A stretch of DNA of 64,000 nucleotides from contig JARWIR010000001.1 in NCBI GenBank assembly GCA_029959085.1, positions 68,262,899 through 68,326,898 on the forward strand, written 5' to 3'. The notes under the pieces are model-generated. The model did not search any database, had not been told where the DNA came from, and saw only the letters and a list, made by a program, of their open reading frames with translations. Origin of the DNA: Nemophila menziesii (Eukaryota > Streptophyta > Magnoliopsida > Boraginales > Hydrophyllaceae). Positions 9,993 to 21,270 of this stretch are shown here, piece by piece (positions within the stretch are counted from its first letter, which is position 1; each line of letters opens with the position of its first letter). The translations under genes and the position numbers were made by a program.

Positions 9993-11604
9993 AAAAGAAG
10001 ATTTTACTTTGAAAACTTCTGGACAACTAAAATTGATTGTTTAAATATAATCAAAAAAGTTTGGGATGACTATAGCTCACTTAGGGGAAACCCTAATGCT
10101 GTAATCAATCATGAACTTAAAAAGTGTAGTCAAGCTTTAAGAGTCTGGAATAGAAAAAAATTTGGAAATAATAAAATCCAAATAGATAAACTTATAAAAA
10201 GACTAGAAACAATATCTAACTCTAATAGTCCTAGTTTTAAGTGGGATGAATATAATACTACAATCAAAGAACTTGAAGAACCTTGGAAAAGGGAAGAAAG
10301 TTTTTGGAAAGATAGATCTAGAAATATTTGGCTTAAAAAGGGTGATAAAAATACAAAATATTATCATGCTTGCACTAAAGAAAGAAGGAGTAGAAATAAA
10401 ATTCTTAACATCACTAATGAAAATGGTGAATGGATTGACAATAAAAATGATATAAATATTGAAATAGTTAACTATTTTAATAATATCTTTACAACAGTAG
10501 GAAAGAGAGATTACAACAATACCATTAACCTCATTACCAGTAAAATTGATAAAAAATCTGCAGATGATTTAAATAAACATATTAATGAAGAAGAAGTTAA
10601 AAAGGCAACTTGGGAACTAAGACCTAATAAGGCCCTAGAACCTGATGGTTATAATGGAAATTTCTTCAGAACTTATTGGAAAAATTATTAAACTTGATCT
10701 TATGAGGGTAATAAATAGTTTTTGGAATAATAGTGGTGATCTTTTGGATATCAACCAAACACTCATTACTTTAATACCAAAAATTTCTAAACCTAGTAAC
10801 ATTAAACACTATAGACCGATTAGTTGCTCTAATTTTATTTATAAAATTATTGCTAGAATATTGGTTAATAGATTACAACCTCATATGACCTCCCTAGTAG
10901 GAGAAAATCAAAGTGCATTCATCCTTAATAGGATGATTCAGGAAAATACGATGATTGCACATGAATTAATTACTCGTATTAAAAGAAGGAAAAAACCAAA
11001 AAAATATATGGTTGCAGTTAAAGCTGATATTAAAAAAGCTTATGTATATATTGAATGGGACTTCCTACAAGACCTCCTAATTAAAATAGTTTTCAATAAA
11101 GATTGGGTAAGGAAATTAATGTTGTGTATCACCATTGTAACCTACTCAATCTTAATTAATGGAGAAATCCACCAAATTAAAAAACCTACTAGAGGAATTA
11201 GACAAGGTGATCCTCTTTCACCTTTAATTTTCTGTCTAATCTCACAAACTCTAAATGACTTGATTAGAGATAAAAAGGAGAAAAACATTCTCAATGGAAT
11301 AAAAATTGGAAATAGTTGCCCAGATATAACTCATCTACTCTTTGCAGATGACAGCCTTATCTTCCTAAATGCTGATAATATTGAAATACAATCTTTTAAT
11401 GATATTATGAATAAATTTAACAATGCCACTGGCTTATGCCTCAATCTCAACAAATGTGGGGTTATTTTTAGCCCTAATACTCCAACTTTTATCCAAAAGG
11501 TAATGGCTAAAAGATTAAATATGAAAAGAACAAATAACCTAAGAAATTATTTAGATTACCTACTGAATGGAGTAGATCAATATCTAAAGATCTTCAATTT
11601 CTAA
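9993..11604 (+). pseudogene. LINE L1 ORF2: linker and reverse transcriptase
   Basis: The linker (9993-10640) is frameshifted but still recognisable, with FWKDRSRNIWLKKGDKNTKY across frames. The RT proper (10645-11604) has LITLIPKISKPSNIKHYRPI, then SAFILNRMIQENTMIAHE, a motif A with KADIKKAY in which the usual 'AYD' Asp is replaced (AYVYIEWDFL), RQGDPLSPLIF and the catalytic FADD at 11341-11352. This is a typical plant LINE RT; in life it copies the LINE RNA at the nick. The altered motif A and the frameshifts argue against activity. Confidence 0.85.
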
Positions 11605-12224
11605 TTGATAGGATCTTACAAAAATTTGAAAATTGGAAAACCCTCTTTCTCTCTGAAGGAGGGAAAGAAATTTTGATTAAAGCAATCATTAGTCTACCAA
11701 ACTACCTTATGTCTAACTTTATAATTCCAAAGAATATAATAAATAAAATCCACTCCATTATTGTTAAATTCTGGTGGGGAGATAAAGGTAAAAAAAGAAT
11801 ACACTAGGCCAATTGAGACCAACTTACTACTTTCAAATTTGAAGGTGGATTAGGTTTTAGAGATCTACACCTAATGAATAAAGCATTATTATGAAAACAA
11901 TCTTGGAACCTTATAAATAAAAAATAATCTCTTCTTTATAGACTCCTCAAAGGAAAATATTTCAAAAATTGTAGTTTCCTTGAAGCTAAAATTGGAAGCT
12001 CACCATCTTGGGGATGGAAAAGCATACTCATAGGTAGAGAAACTTTTAAATATAACATAAATTGGAAACTAGGCAATGGCTATGACATTAATATATATGA
12101 GCATACTTGGATTTGCAATGAGAAACATCCAATTAAAACAAAAAAATCAAACCTAAATTGGGTTAATCAACTTATTAAAAATGATAAATCTTGGAATATT
12201 GAGTTACTAAACAATATATATCCA

Positions 12225-13467
12225 ATGGAAATCAAAGAAAAAATAGAAAAAATGATAATACCTAAGGTATTTTGTAAAGACCAAATAAGTATTGACTTTT
12301 GTAAAAATGGGACATATACAGTCAAAGAAACTTATCATAAATTGAAAGAAGATGAAATAAAAATACAAATTACTAAAAATAAAAATAACCCTTCAACTTC
12401 AACTGGTAGGGATAAAAATATATGGAAATTAATTTGGAAAATGGAAACCCCACCTAAAATTAGAAACTTTATGTGGAGAGTAGTTAAAAACCTTTTATCC
12501 ACTGAAGAAAACCTTTTTAATAGAAAATGTAGAAACAACAACATTTGTAAAGTTTGTGATAACAATGTTGAAACAGTCGAACATATGCTTTTTAGATGCC
12601 CGTGGTCTAAAAGTGTATGGTTCACTAGTCCTTTTAATCTAAAAACTGATAATGATTTAACTGTAAGACTGGATCGATGGATGTTAAATCAAGTTGAAAA
12701 CATTGCAAAAAAAATTTAACAATAAGGATAGGATCTTAGAACTTATCTGCATGATAATGTGGCATATCTGGAAAGATAGAAATAACTTTATCTATAATGG
12801 AAAAAAATGTGACCCCTTAATCACTGTTAATAAAGCTATTGAATCTTGGAGAGAGTATTATAGAATTTCTAATCCTAATGACATCAATTTCTTAGATAAA
12901 GAAATTAGGAATAATAATAATAATATTATCCCTAATAATATTGGTAGTACTACACATAATATTAAATTTAAAGATAAATGGAAAAGACCACCTCCTAATA
13001 AATTTAAAATTAACTGTGATGCAGCTTTCTTAGATAAAGGAGCTGCAATTGCTTGTATAGTAAGAAACTCTAATGGTGAATTTGTAACAGGTAAAAGTTG
13101 GAAAGTTGGAGCAGATTTGGTGTTAGAGGCAGAGGCCACGGGTATTTTCAAAGCTACAGAGTTGGCTTCAAATTATTCTTTTGGTAGTGTTATAATTGAG
13201 AATGACTCGGCTACTATTATGAAACCCCTCGCTTCAGGGCATTCTGTTTTGAGTCATTCGATTAAAAATGTTATTTGTAATATCTATTATTTTGTTGAAC
13301 AATCTTCTCCTTCTTTCTCTTTTGTAATTAGGGGTAGAAACAGGACAGCTGACTGGGTTGCCAAACAAGAGCTCCTTAGCACATTGTTTGGTAATTGGGA
13401 TACTTGTATTCCTACCCAGTTAGCTACTATGATTTGTAATGAAGCTGAACCCTCTGGGGTAGGCTAA
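12225..13467 (+). pseudogene. LINE L1 ORF2: zf-RVT and plant RNase H tail
   Basis: 12225-12719 has the zf-RVT motif found after the RT of plant LINEs (WKLIWKMETPPKIRNFMWRV and CKVCDNNVETVEHMLFRCPW). An overlapping frame (12694-13467) contains the RNase H fold: NCDAAFLDKGAAIACIVRN with the first Asp, EAEATGIFKATELA with the Glu, IENDSATI with the second Asp, and GRNRTADWVAK at the end. RNase H removes RNA from the hybrid. A single frameshift near 12700 separates the two parts. Next come a short 3' UTR and the A8 tail. Confidence 0.85.
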
Positions 13468-13521
13468 ACTCTGTAATCGTTTCTTATTTATCTATAATAT
13501 TATGCATTTGAACAAAAAAAA

Positions 13522-14999
13522 GAAATAGGAGGAGAATAAGAACAGAACATAATGAATGATCCTAGAGCATAGTATCTAAAAAGTCTCATTTAGTAATGCT
13601 CAAGAAATAATGCACCATTATGATTAATATACACATAATCAACTATCTATGAATTCAAGTCAAGATTAATTTCGCAATGCCAGAAGAAGAGGTTGATAAC
13701 TTAGGTCGTGCTTATGGTTATAGGTTGTTCATAGGTCCTAATATAGCATCCAATGGTCCACTTACCTACTACCTAATAGCTCAATTGTTTCTCAACCAAG
13801 TAGTTAGAAATCCTAAGGTATTTGGTTTTAACGTGGCTTTGGGACGGTGTGGTATATTTGGATAAATGAAAAGTGAGCTTTTAGCTCTCTCCTCACATTC
13901 CATCAACGAATCGCCCTAAAGCTTGAGTTTTCACTCGAAGATGTTCTCACTCAACCCAATATATGATGCTTTTGATTTGCATCCCCAATTAATCCCAAAT
14001 AAAACCTTTTTCATGAGGATATACAAATTTCACCTTGCCGGTCCGAATATATTCTTTTTATATCAGTTTTTTTCTCTTTTGTATAGCTATGACTCTCTTT
14101 TTGATGTTCGAGATATCACGCTATTTTTCATAAGTATGCCTTTTCATAAATTTAGCTCGTAGCTTCTTTTTCATTCACTATTACCCCGACAAAGGGTTAC
14201 AATATTAACCTTTTCATCATCAATAAAATCACAATTACAATTCTCAAACCCAATGTTCCCTAATGATGAAACCCACCACCCCAAACTCAAGCTCTAAAAA
14301 TGACTTGTTTCAGGTTTTGCGATTCGAGTGCGGGTCATATAGATAAGTCCTACAAACTAAGGGTATGGATTATAATGTGGTTAATAAAAGGCTTTAGAAA
14401 CGCTTAGAGGGGCTAAGACGGATAAATAATAACAATAATCAAATGAAAAGGGTGAGAAGGTATAAAAGGCTTCAAGTGGCTTCAATATGAAAGAACTGCC
14501 TTATTCACTTTTCTAACTACCGAATTTTGTTACTTTTTCACTACTAGTTCATAGATAAGCAGGTTTTCAACTAATTTCACACCTCACGTTCTACACACCA
14601 AATAACTCTCCCTAAGTTTCAACATACTTCTTAGCATTTCTCATTAACTTTTCTATCTTTTATTTCCTGTTTTCTTACATGCATACTAAACATAATTACG
14701 ACATCTTTCAAAAACATACTACTTACTTTTATTGACTTAATTAAAATCATGCTCAAATAGGTACATTCAACATATTCTGTGCCTTAATTAAACCTAAAAA
14801 AAAATTTAAATTTTATGTAAAAACAAAAAGGAAGATGAGGACAACGAATCCCCACCCCCAACTCAAAAATGAGTCGTGTCCCCACGACTCGAAAAAGACT
14901 CAAGAAAAATAAAATTTAAAATTCGCAGAAATATTGCACATAAAGAAATGGTAGGGAAGAAAGAAAACATACTCTTCGAGGCTATTACCTCGCCTTATT
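13522..14999 (-). other. non-coding 3' region of R2
   Basis: Colinear with 34800-36050 of R3: 'gagcttttagctctctcctcac' near 13873, 'ccttgccggtccgaatatattc' near 14033, CCCCAAACTCAAGC near 14280, and CCCCCAACTCAAAAATGAG near 14852. No gene. The small ORFs here are not supported. Confidence 0.55.
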
Positions 15000-15663
15000 G
15001 ACATCCAAGATTGGATTTTGCTGGATTTTTCTTTAATTGCTCACGGAGTGTTGTGAAGTACTCCTTTTCTTCGTTTGATTACTCTCAAAACTTTAATGAT
15101 CCAAGCATTGTCAATATTGTTATTCATATTAAACTCACGTGTTTCTTCTTCACCCAACTTCTTATTCGCTTTCCGATCAAGACACGTGACCATATTAGGA
15201 TATTGCATTAAATAACGACATGGGAGAGACCGAAAATCGCATCACCTCCTCATAGATCAACTGTGCCACATCCTCTTCTTCTCCTCACAAAATACAATTC
15301 ACAAAAAGAACGTCTTTTAGAACGTCTTACCATTAACGTAGACCAACCCAATCTTTCCAAATATCCATGAATCTTCTTGTATTCTCCTTTATCAACTTTT
15401 TCTTCAAATATTTTCTCATAAGCAAAAGGTAGTTCCTTTAATTGTTTCTTTGGAGAAGCTATCATGGCCATTGAAGCTTTCTCTTTTTCTTCGGGTGTAG
15501 GGTCTTCAATCTGTAGAGGTTGTGTTGTTTTCTTCACTAAAGATGGAACTTTTTTGCCCATTGAATCACACACAGCTAGCTGACCTCTCTTCTCTTGACC
15601 GGTTTTACCCTTTGAATTGGAACTAGGACTTTTCTTACTTGATTTATTCTCACTAGAACCCAA
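15000..15663 (-). pseudogene. ORF2 of R2, central domain deleted
   Basis: The minus-strand frame starting at 15663 (MGSSENKSSKKSPSSNSKGK) matches the N-terminus of R1 ORF2, including QLKELPFAYEKIFEEKVDKG and LGWSTLMVRRSK. After RRSK, about 385 bp present in R1 are missing, and the sequence resumes at the block corresponding to R1 3800 ('gtggcacagttgatctatga'), out of frame. Homology continues to the coiled-coil end near 15000 (GEEETREFN, NNIDNAWII). The N-terminal basic region survives but the product would be truncated at 15250. The PPT-like GACCCCCAACTCAAAG (minus strand TTTGAGTTGGGGGTC) lies just upstream at 15730. Confidence 0.75.
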
Positions 15664-16176
15664 TACCTTGCTTTTCTTTATCTCCCTTACAGTAGATATT
15701 GCTTATGTTCTCTTAATCATCTCAATTGACCCCCAACTCAAAGCTTTAACCACTCTTGAAATTTGAAACTCTTGATTATTGGTTGTACAAGATTTATTTG
15801 GGTTAGGAAAGGTGTTTTGATGATGAATCTCTATGTGGGTAAGATGGATTCTTCATGGATTGGCATGGATCTAAGAAATTGTAGGATGAATTTTTGAAAT
15901 TTAAGCTTTTGATTTTTGGATTCAATGTGTTTTGGTATGATATGGGTGGTTGAATCTTCCTTGTAATGATGTGGAGAAAGGATTGGATGTGTTTCTATGG
16001 TGATTGGGTAGTTTTTTTATGTTTAGGGAAGGTTTGATGAAGCTTTAATGGAGTTTGGAGAGGTTTGGGGAAGAAGGAGAAGCTTAAGGATTGAAAAATT
16101 CGTAATAGAGCAACCTCCTCTCCCTTATAACTTGAAAAACGAGAAAATTTTCTCTCTCCAGCGGGGTCGGGCGGGC

Positions 16177-16556
16177 CCGGTATACCGGAGCTGTCATCTC
16201 TCAAGATTCGACCTCTCGGCATTAAACGCGTGGTGACACCCGTGGGCTCGGGTTTCTAGGCACCGGCATACCGGAGTTCTGGCCGGCATACCGGTCGAGA
16301 ACGACAACCTCCCCAATAGCTAGATCTCAAAAAGTTATCCAGTTTAGGCTCAAAGATCACCTGATTTCGACATCTGAGCACAAAGATATGACTTGCCAAA
16401 GTTTTCTCAGATTGTGTCCAAATTTATTTTTTTTCGACACAGCAGGCCGGCATGCCAGTCCCAGTAAAGTACCCTTCGGCAAAAAACCCAATTCCAGAAC
16501 CCGTGGGCTCGTGTTTCCTCCCTCCGGTATACCGGGGGATTCGTCCGGTATACCGG
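16177..16556 (-). repeat. palindrome cluster between pol remnant and ORF2 (R2)
   Basis: CCGGTATACCGG or CCGGCATACCGG occurs at 16177, 16263, 16283, 16524 and 16545, with a decayed copy at 16445. Two ACCCGTGGGCTCGGGT-like units lie at 16238-16253 and 16499-16514. It is orthologous in position to 2534-2761 and 36918-37214. Confidence 0.85.
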
Positions 16557-16758
16557 TTGCGCTGCAGATTTTTTTTGTTTTCGTTCCTTTTCACCCCAAA
16601 CTCGATCTCTTTAATACCTAAACATCAAAAACACTAACACCTTTCTCAAATATCTAATATCAACTAAAAATAACTAAACTAAACATGAATTAAAAACCTA
16701 AAAACTTAAAGACATAACTGAAACTACGGGTTGTCTCCCGTATAGCACTTTTGTTTAA

Positions 16759-16777
16759 CGTCTTTTAAAGTTAGACG
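16759..16777 (-). other. conserved hairpin after pol (R2 copy)
   Basis: CGTCT/AGACG stem with a 9-nt loop, the same as in R1. It is followed on the minus strand by TACGGGAGACAACCCGTA, itself able to form a 6-bp stem. Confidence 0.5.
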
Positions 16778-16788
16778 TGTTACCTAGG

Positions 16789-17232
16789 TTATGGTTTGAG
16801 AAATTTAAATCCCTTGCATTTAACTCCCACGAACTTTTCAAATCTATTCTTCGTATCAATGGATGGGTTCATCCATAAGTTCTGGGGTGTTTGCATGTCT
16901 TGTGGTAACTCCATTTCGTTTGTAGCGTTGCACTCCTCTAGTAACCCATTCGTCTCTCGTTTGTTAGAAATAATGTACTTCATGAACTTACGATATTTTG
17001 TTATTCTTGTGAGAGCTTCTACAAACCGGATGTAGTTCTTTAACTCGTTCACCATGTCAAGGAACTTCTTGAATTCTTTTTCATTGTTCTGATTTCTGAC
17101 ACGTAACGGGAATGGTGGAGGAGGACGTGTGTTGGTTACCACTAGGCTCTTTTTCTTTTCTGGTGTCTTCTCTGGGACACTCGTTTGTTCAATTACCTCT
17201 CCAACCCTGTCTTTAATTGTTTCTTCAACCAC
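16789..17232 (-). pseudogene. pro leader remnant of R2, rest of pol deleted
   Basis: The 147-residue frame resembles the region before the protease in R3 pol: TRPPPPFPLRVRNQNNEKEF then KKFLDMVNEL, parallel to TRPPLPFPSRVQKKGDMVEY then KRFLNRV. The R3 homologue continues into LLDPGSFTLPI and the protease. Here the sequence goes to MQTPQNLWMNPSIDTKNRFE and then directly to the post-pol spacer. So protease, RT, RNase H and integrase are all absent. The frame is shifted relative to gag. Non-functional. Confidence 0.75.
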
Positions 17233-17320
17233 GTTTTCAGGAATAGAGGTTGGTTGATTCTACTCTAGGTGGAGGTAATTATTTTCCACTTCTTAATTCT
17301 ACTGCATGACAAGCATGATC

Positions 17321-18604
17321 TTAAGGAACAACAGTATCACTTGGGAGTTGCCCTTTTGGCCTATTTTGCATTGCACTCTCCATTCGTGATATTGTATGCT
17401 CAAGGTTCTTAATTACCTTGGACTGGGTTTGGATTCTTTGCTCGCTCATCTTCATATTTTCTTCAACTAGTTTCATCATTGAAGCCATATTCAAATTCAA
17501 ACTCGAAGGTTGATTTTGTGTAGCTTGTTGCATTGAATAATGAGGTGGTTCTTGATAAGCTTCTTTATAAACTGGCGCTTCTTGATCGATTTATTTGTAA
17601 TTCGGCGCTTCTTGATAGATAGGTTGTGGTGGATAGTAAGATTAAGGTCGAGGTTGATAATAAGTCTCTTGATTTCCGACCCAATATTGATTTTGTGGGG
17701 GCTGATAATTAGCGTAAATTCCTTGAGGATGATAATAACCATTAGAATAATGGTTTCTTTGATGGGATACGAAGGAAGTTGAGGCTATATTATTCATGCA
17801 ATTCTCCCACGAATGGTTTCGTGCTCCACAACCTGGACATAAAGGTAAAGTAGGTACTAGATTCACCTGAGCTATTGTTCGCGCTTGTTCTCTTAATTCC
17901 GCAAGTTGTTGGTTTAACTCTTTGAGCCTTAGAGATTCTACGGGCTCTTCTTGTTTTTCTGATTCAACTGGCCAACTTCTCTCGGTCTCAAGAACTTTCT
18001 CCATAATATTTTCAGCTTCTTCAGGATCTAATAACACAAAACCTCCATCTCCTAACATATCTGCTCTTCTTCTGGACTCGTCATTAAGTCCTCCATAGAA
18101 CATGGTTAATGAATATTCTGGAGATGATATATGGCATGGACATCTCGCCTTCATCTTGTTAAAACGTAACCATGCTTCACCCAAACTTTCTCCGTCTTCC
18201 TGCATAAATTGTTCGAGCTCCAACATATCTTTTAATCTTCTACTAACCGGATAAAATCGGTCTAGGAATTTAGATTGAAGCTTGTTCCAATCTGGAATAA
18301 CTTGAGGGCGTTGGGTATCGTACCAATCGCTTGCACTTCCGGTCAAAAAGAACTGGAACATAATGTAATACATCTGCTCCTTTGTAACGCCTCTGGTAAT
18401 ATAAACGTCACAGATCTGCATAAATTTTTGAACATACCGGACCAGATCTTGTTGTGCAGCACCGCTAAATTGTCCATGACTCGCAAATTGCGCTATCATG
18501 CCTGGATCTGGTCTAAAATTGGCAGCTTGGATTTCTGGAGTGCGGATTCTACGTGGTTGCACTCTGTATGTGATGGGAAGATAAAGTCTCCTTGGATTCT
18601 CCAT
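17321..18604 (-). pseudogene. gag: gag of R2, two internal stops
   Basis: The minus-strand frame from ATG 18604 encodes a Gag core of about 320 residues (GMIAQFASHGQFSGAAQQDL; FFLTGSASDWYDTQRP; EDGESLGEAWLRFNKMKARC; FYGGLNDESRRRADMLGDGG) and a CCHC knuckle (CPGCGARNHSWENC). TAA codons at 17642-17644 and 17591-17593 interrupt it. The frame resumes to a coiled coil (MASMMKLVEENMKMSEQRIQ) and ends SDTVVP-TAA at 17321. The R3 gag ends at nearly the same place (PSDT-TAA). Gag would assemble the particle; a full-length product needs both internal stops bypassed. The start is close to the PBS at 18703, as expected. Confidence 0.85.
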
Positions 18605-18702
18605 CTGTAAAAATCTGTAAAGACAAAACTAAAAAGAAAAGCGTAAAATAGAACTAATTGAAATAAAAGTACTATATAATTGCACAAGGACTAACGATGC
18701 AG

Positions 18703-18720
18703 TCCCCGGCAGCGGCGCCA
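18703..18720 (-). promoter_or_regulatory. primer binding site of R2 (tRNA-Asp type)
   Basis: On the plus strand TCCCCGGCAGCGGCGCCA equals the 3' end of plant tRNA-Asp (TCCCCGGCAACGGCGCCA) except for one base. On the minus strand it is the PBS, 6 nt after the LTR end. R3 carries the identical 18-mer at 43220-43237. Confidence 0.85.
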
Positions 18721-18726
18721 AAAACT

Positions 18727-20213
18727 TGGTGTCGCCTAAGGTGTGATAAAAGATGTATAAAATAAGTGCAAATAAACACCCTAAGCTGAGCACGGTTCTG
18801 CAAGTATACAGATCGTATGCAAGTTTTAATGAATAAGTAGAATTCGTTCCTCAGGGACTACAAAGGTTAAAAAGAACTTATGCAAATATTCAAGTGCAAA
18901 TATGAGAGTTAGAGATAATAATACGCAAGAGTAAAGAAGAGAAAGATAGATTTTTATTTAGGTTTTTTAAATAATAAAACTAAACTACTAAATTAAAAGA
19001 TAGAAAATAAATAAAAGAAAAGAAGATAGTATGATAGTTTAGCTTGAGTAATTAGCTAGTAATTCCCACTAGTTTTGCCTTTCTAAACATGTAAGGTATG
19101 AATCATGTAGTATTTCAATAGTTTGGTTTCGATTGCGCTAGGTAGTTTCAAATAAGGTTTACCTGTGTCAATAAGAACCTAAGCAAACTGTTCCTGCAAT
19201 TGATTAAATAGCAATACACTAAACCATTGACTATCTAGGTAGGCTGAATTGTCAGATCAAACCTTATTCTAGACGTTATGTGCTAATCCTATAGTCAAAT
19301 ATACCGGTTATCTAACTACTATGATGGTAATCATATATGTTTGCAACCATAAAGAACACATAATATAAATCCAACACATAAACAGAGAAATCAAAACATA
19401 AATTCAATCAAATTAGATAGATGTCAACCAAACCTAGGTTTCATACATATATGCTAAAACTCAAGCTAAGTAGAATTAATTCATACTAAGAAAAGAAAAG
19501 AAAAGAATTTCAGAATTAAAGGTTGAAGGAGACATAATTGATGCACAACTCCTTCCACACTTCTCTTCTTGTTGTAAGTTTCTTCCTGACCTTAAGGTTT
19601 GGCCAAGGATGATTTTCTAATGTTAAGAGGCTGTATTTATAGTGTATAGGAAGACCTAATTCGTTTTCTTGAAGGAGAAGGTAAGTAGTCGAATCCTAGC
19701 CCAACTCAAATTCGTAGCCCAAAAATATGGAATCAGCCCCGTTTTTGTTTTGGTCATAACAGCTTCAATACTCATCCGATTGACGCGTATGAGTAGTCGA
19801 AATTCATTGTCTTAGAAAGATATTTAACTTTTCTCTTGACCGTTCTTCCAAATTCCTCACTTATTTTGAGATATAAACCGATTTGTGGTCGTATGTGCTA
19901 GAATTCAAATTTATGGCAGGTTTTCCTTTTCCATAATTTTAGCTTTTACTTTCTTATCTTCAATTTCCATGTTTATCCTCTTTTCTTTAGCTCTTGGAAC
20001 CAATTTGGACTCTAATTAATTACCATATATATCTAAAGCTTCACACTAAATAAATAATTAAACCCAATATGCTCTAAAAATAATAAATAATCAATTCAAG
20101 ACCCAAAATAAGAAAGTGTATCAAATCATGAGAAAATCGACCTATACTCTAATAAATACAACTAAAATGATGTCTCGGAAATAGATTTTATTATCACAAA
20201 TAAGGAGACATCA
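18727..20213 (-). repeat. 5' LTR of R2
   Basis: A 1487-bp LTR. On the minus strand it starts TGATGTCTCC at 20213 and ends GGCGACACCA at 18727, directly before the PBS. A terminal hairpin occupies the first 46 nt. A TATA box (TATAAATA) lies at 19634-19641 on the minus strand. The right flank is GGTAC inside LINE L2. Confidence 0.85.
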
Positions 20214-20510
20214 GGTACTCTCAAATTTGAAAAACTCTGTGATTTATGTTATCTGTATGGCATGGTTGATCATGAGGAGAACGAATGCAAGAATAAAAAT
20301 AAACTAAAATTCAAGCTCACCAAAAACATCTTTGGATTTGAACCAAAAAAACCTAAATCTAAAAACCCATCTCATTCCCATTACCAAAATCCACCACTGA
20401 GTCACAACCCAACACCGAGTCAGATCGCTAAACTAACTCACTCAACAACGGTACCAAAAAATAATCCCGCCCAATCTACACCAAACCCTAGATACAAAGA
20501 ACAAAATTAA
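20214..20510 (+). pseudogene. LINE L2 ORF1, CCHC-knuckle part
   Basis: Reading FEKLCDLCYLYGMVDHEENEC gives the C-x2-C...H-x4-C knuckle that follows DUF4283 in plant LINE ORF1 proteins, the RNA-binding partner of ORF2. A Lys/Pro/Ser-rich tail follows (PKSKNPSHSHYQNPPLSHNP). The N-terminal DUF4283 part is missing, cut off by the R2 LTR at 20213. The stop is at 20508-20510. Confidence 0.7.
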
Positions 20511-21270
20511 AAATTGATTTGACGGAGCTTCACACATTTGATACTACTGACAGGGAAATGGCTATTGAAATAAAGAGTATCAGTTGGAGAGCAAAATCGG
20601 TGAATTTGTACAACCAAAAGAGGAATGATTACAGCCTTAGACTGACTGTTGTAAGAGAAAGACTACTAAGGACAAAGCCTACCACGGTAGTGTATAATGG
20701 GCTAAACAAAACTTGGGCTGAAATAAATGAGATAATGAAAATAAACATTTTTAATACCCCAACCCAAATACTATCTAGTATACCCAACTTGAACACACCG
20801 ACCTCCTTAACATTTGGATCAAACGAAAACCCATTATCTTAACCCCAAAATACTATCATCCTATCGACAACAACAAAAGTTAATCTACCAAAAATCAAAA
20901 ATCTACACCAGATGAAGGAAACACTAACAACAATGATTCATCTGTTAACCATATTGATTCAATTCCTTTCTTTCTCTATGAGGAAATTGAAACACCAATC
21001 CACCACTGTGCTTATGATTACAAAACTCAAGTCGACTAAAAAAGTTCAAGTAAAACAGGATGGCGAACACCAAATTCGATAAGCTCTAGGCAACAAGATG
21101 GGAGGAAAGCACCCAATCACGATGACATTATAACTAATTGCTAATCCTACAACACCATCATCACAGATAACAAAAAGTTTAGCTGAGAAAGACATCACCA
21201 TGGAAAACAATGAATCAGTTGTTGAAAAAGAGGTTTGCGAGTTTGTCCTTGAACAAACCCACAGAGGTAC
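20511..21270 (+). other. ORF1-ORF2 interval of LINE L2
   Basis: Degenerate sequence with a short frame (20519-20842) that I do not recognise. It is probably the decayed ORF1 C-terminus and spacer. Confidence 0.4.

Larger units (their letters stand above)
8436..13521 (+). mobile_element. LINE L1 (plant L1-like non-LTR retrotransposon)
   Basis: Endonuclease, reverse transcriptase, zf-RVT and RNase H follow in the order of plant L1-type LINEs, and the unit ends in an A8 tail at 13514-13521. Frames shift repeatedly (9278 frame 2, 9681 frame 3, 10645 frame 1, 12225 frame 3, 12694 frame 1), so it is dead. The start is approximate. It separates the inverted LTR fragment (8166-8409) from the R2 body (13522 onward) and was probably inserted there with loss of some sequence. 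Confidence 0.75.
13522..20213 (-). mobile_element. retroelement R2 (Athila/Tat-like), pol-less, 3' end lost
   Basis: Read on the minus strand: 5' LTR (20213-18727), PBS, gag, a short pro leader, no protease core/RT/RNase H/integrase, the palindrome cluster, a shortened ORF2 and the conserved 3' non-coding block, which ends at the LINE L1 tail before a PPT or 3' LTR is reached. It lies against LINE L2 on the right (GGTAC after 20213). No matching target duplication remains on the left. Confidence 0.8.
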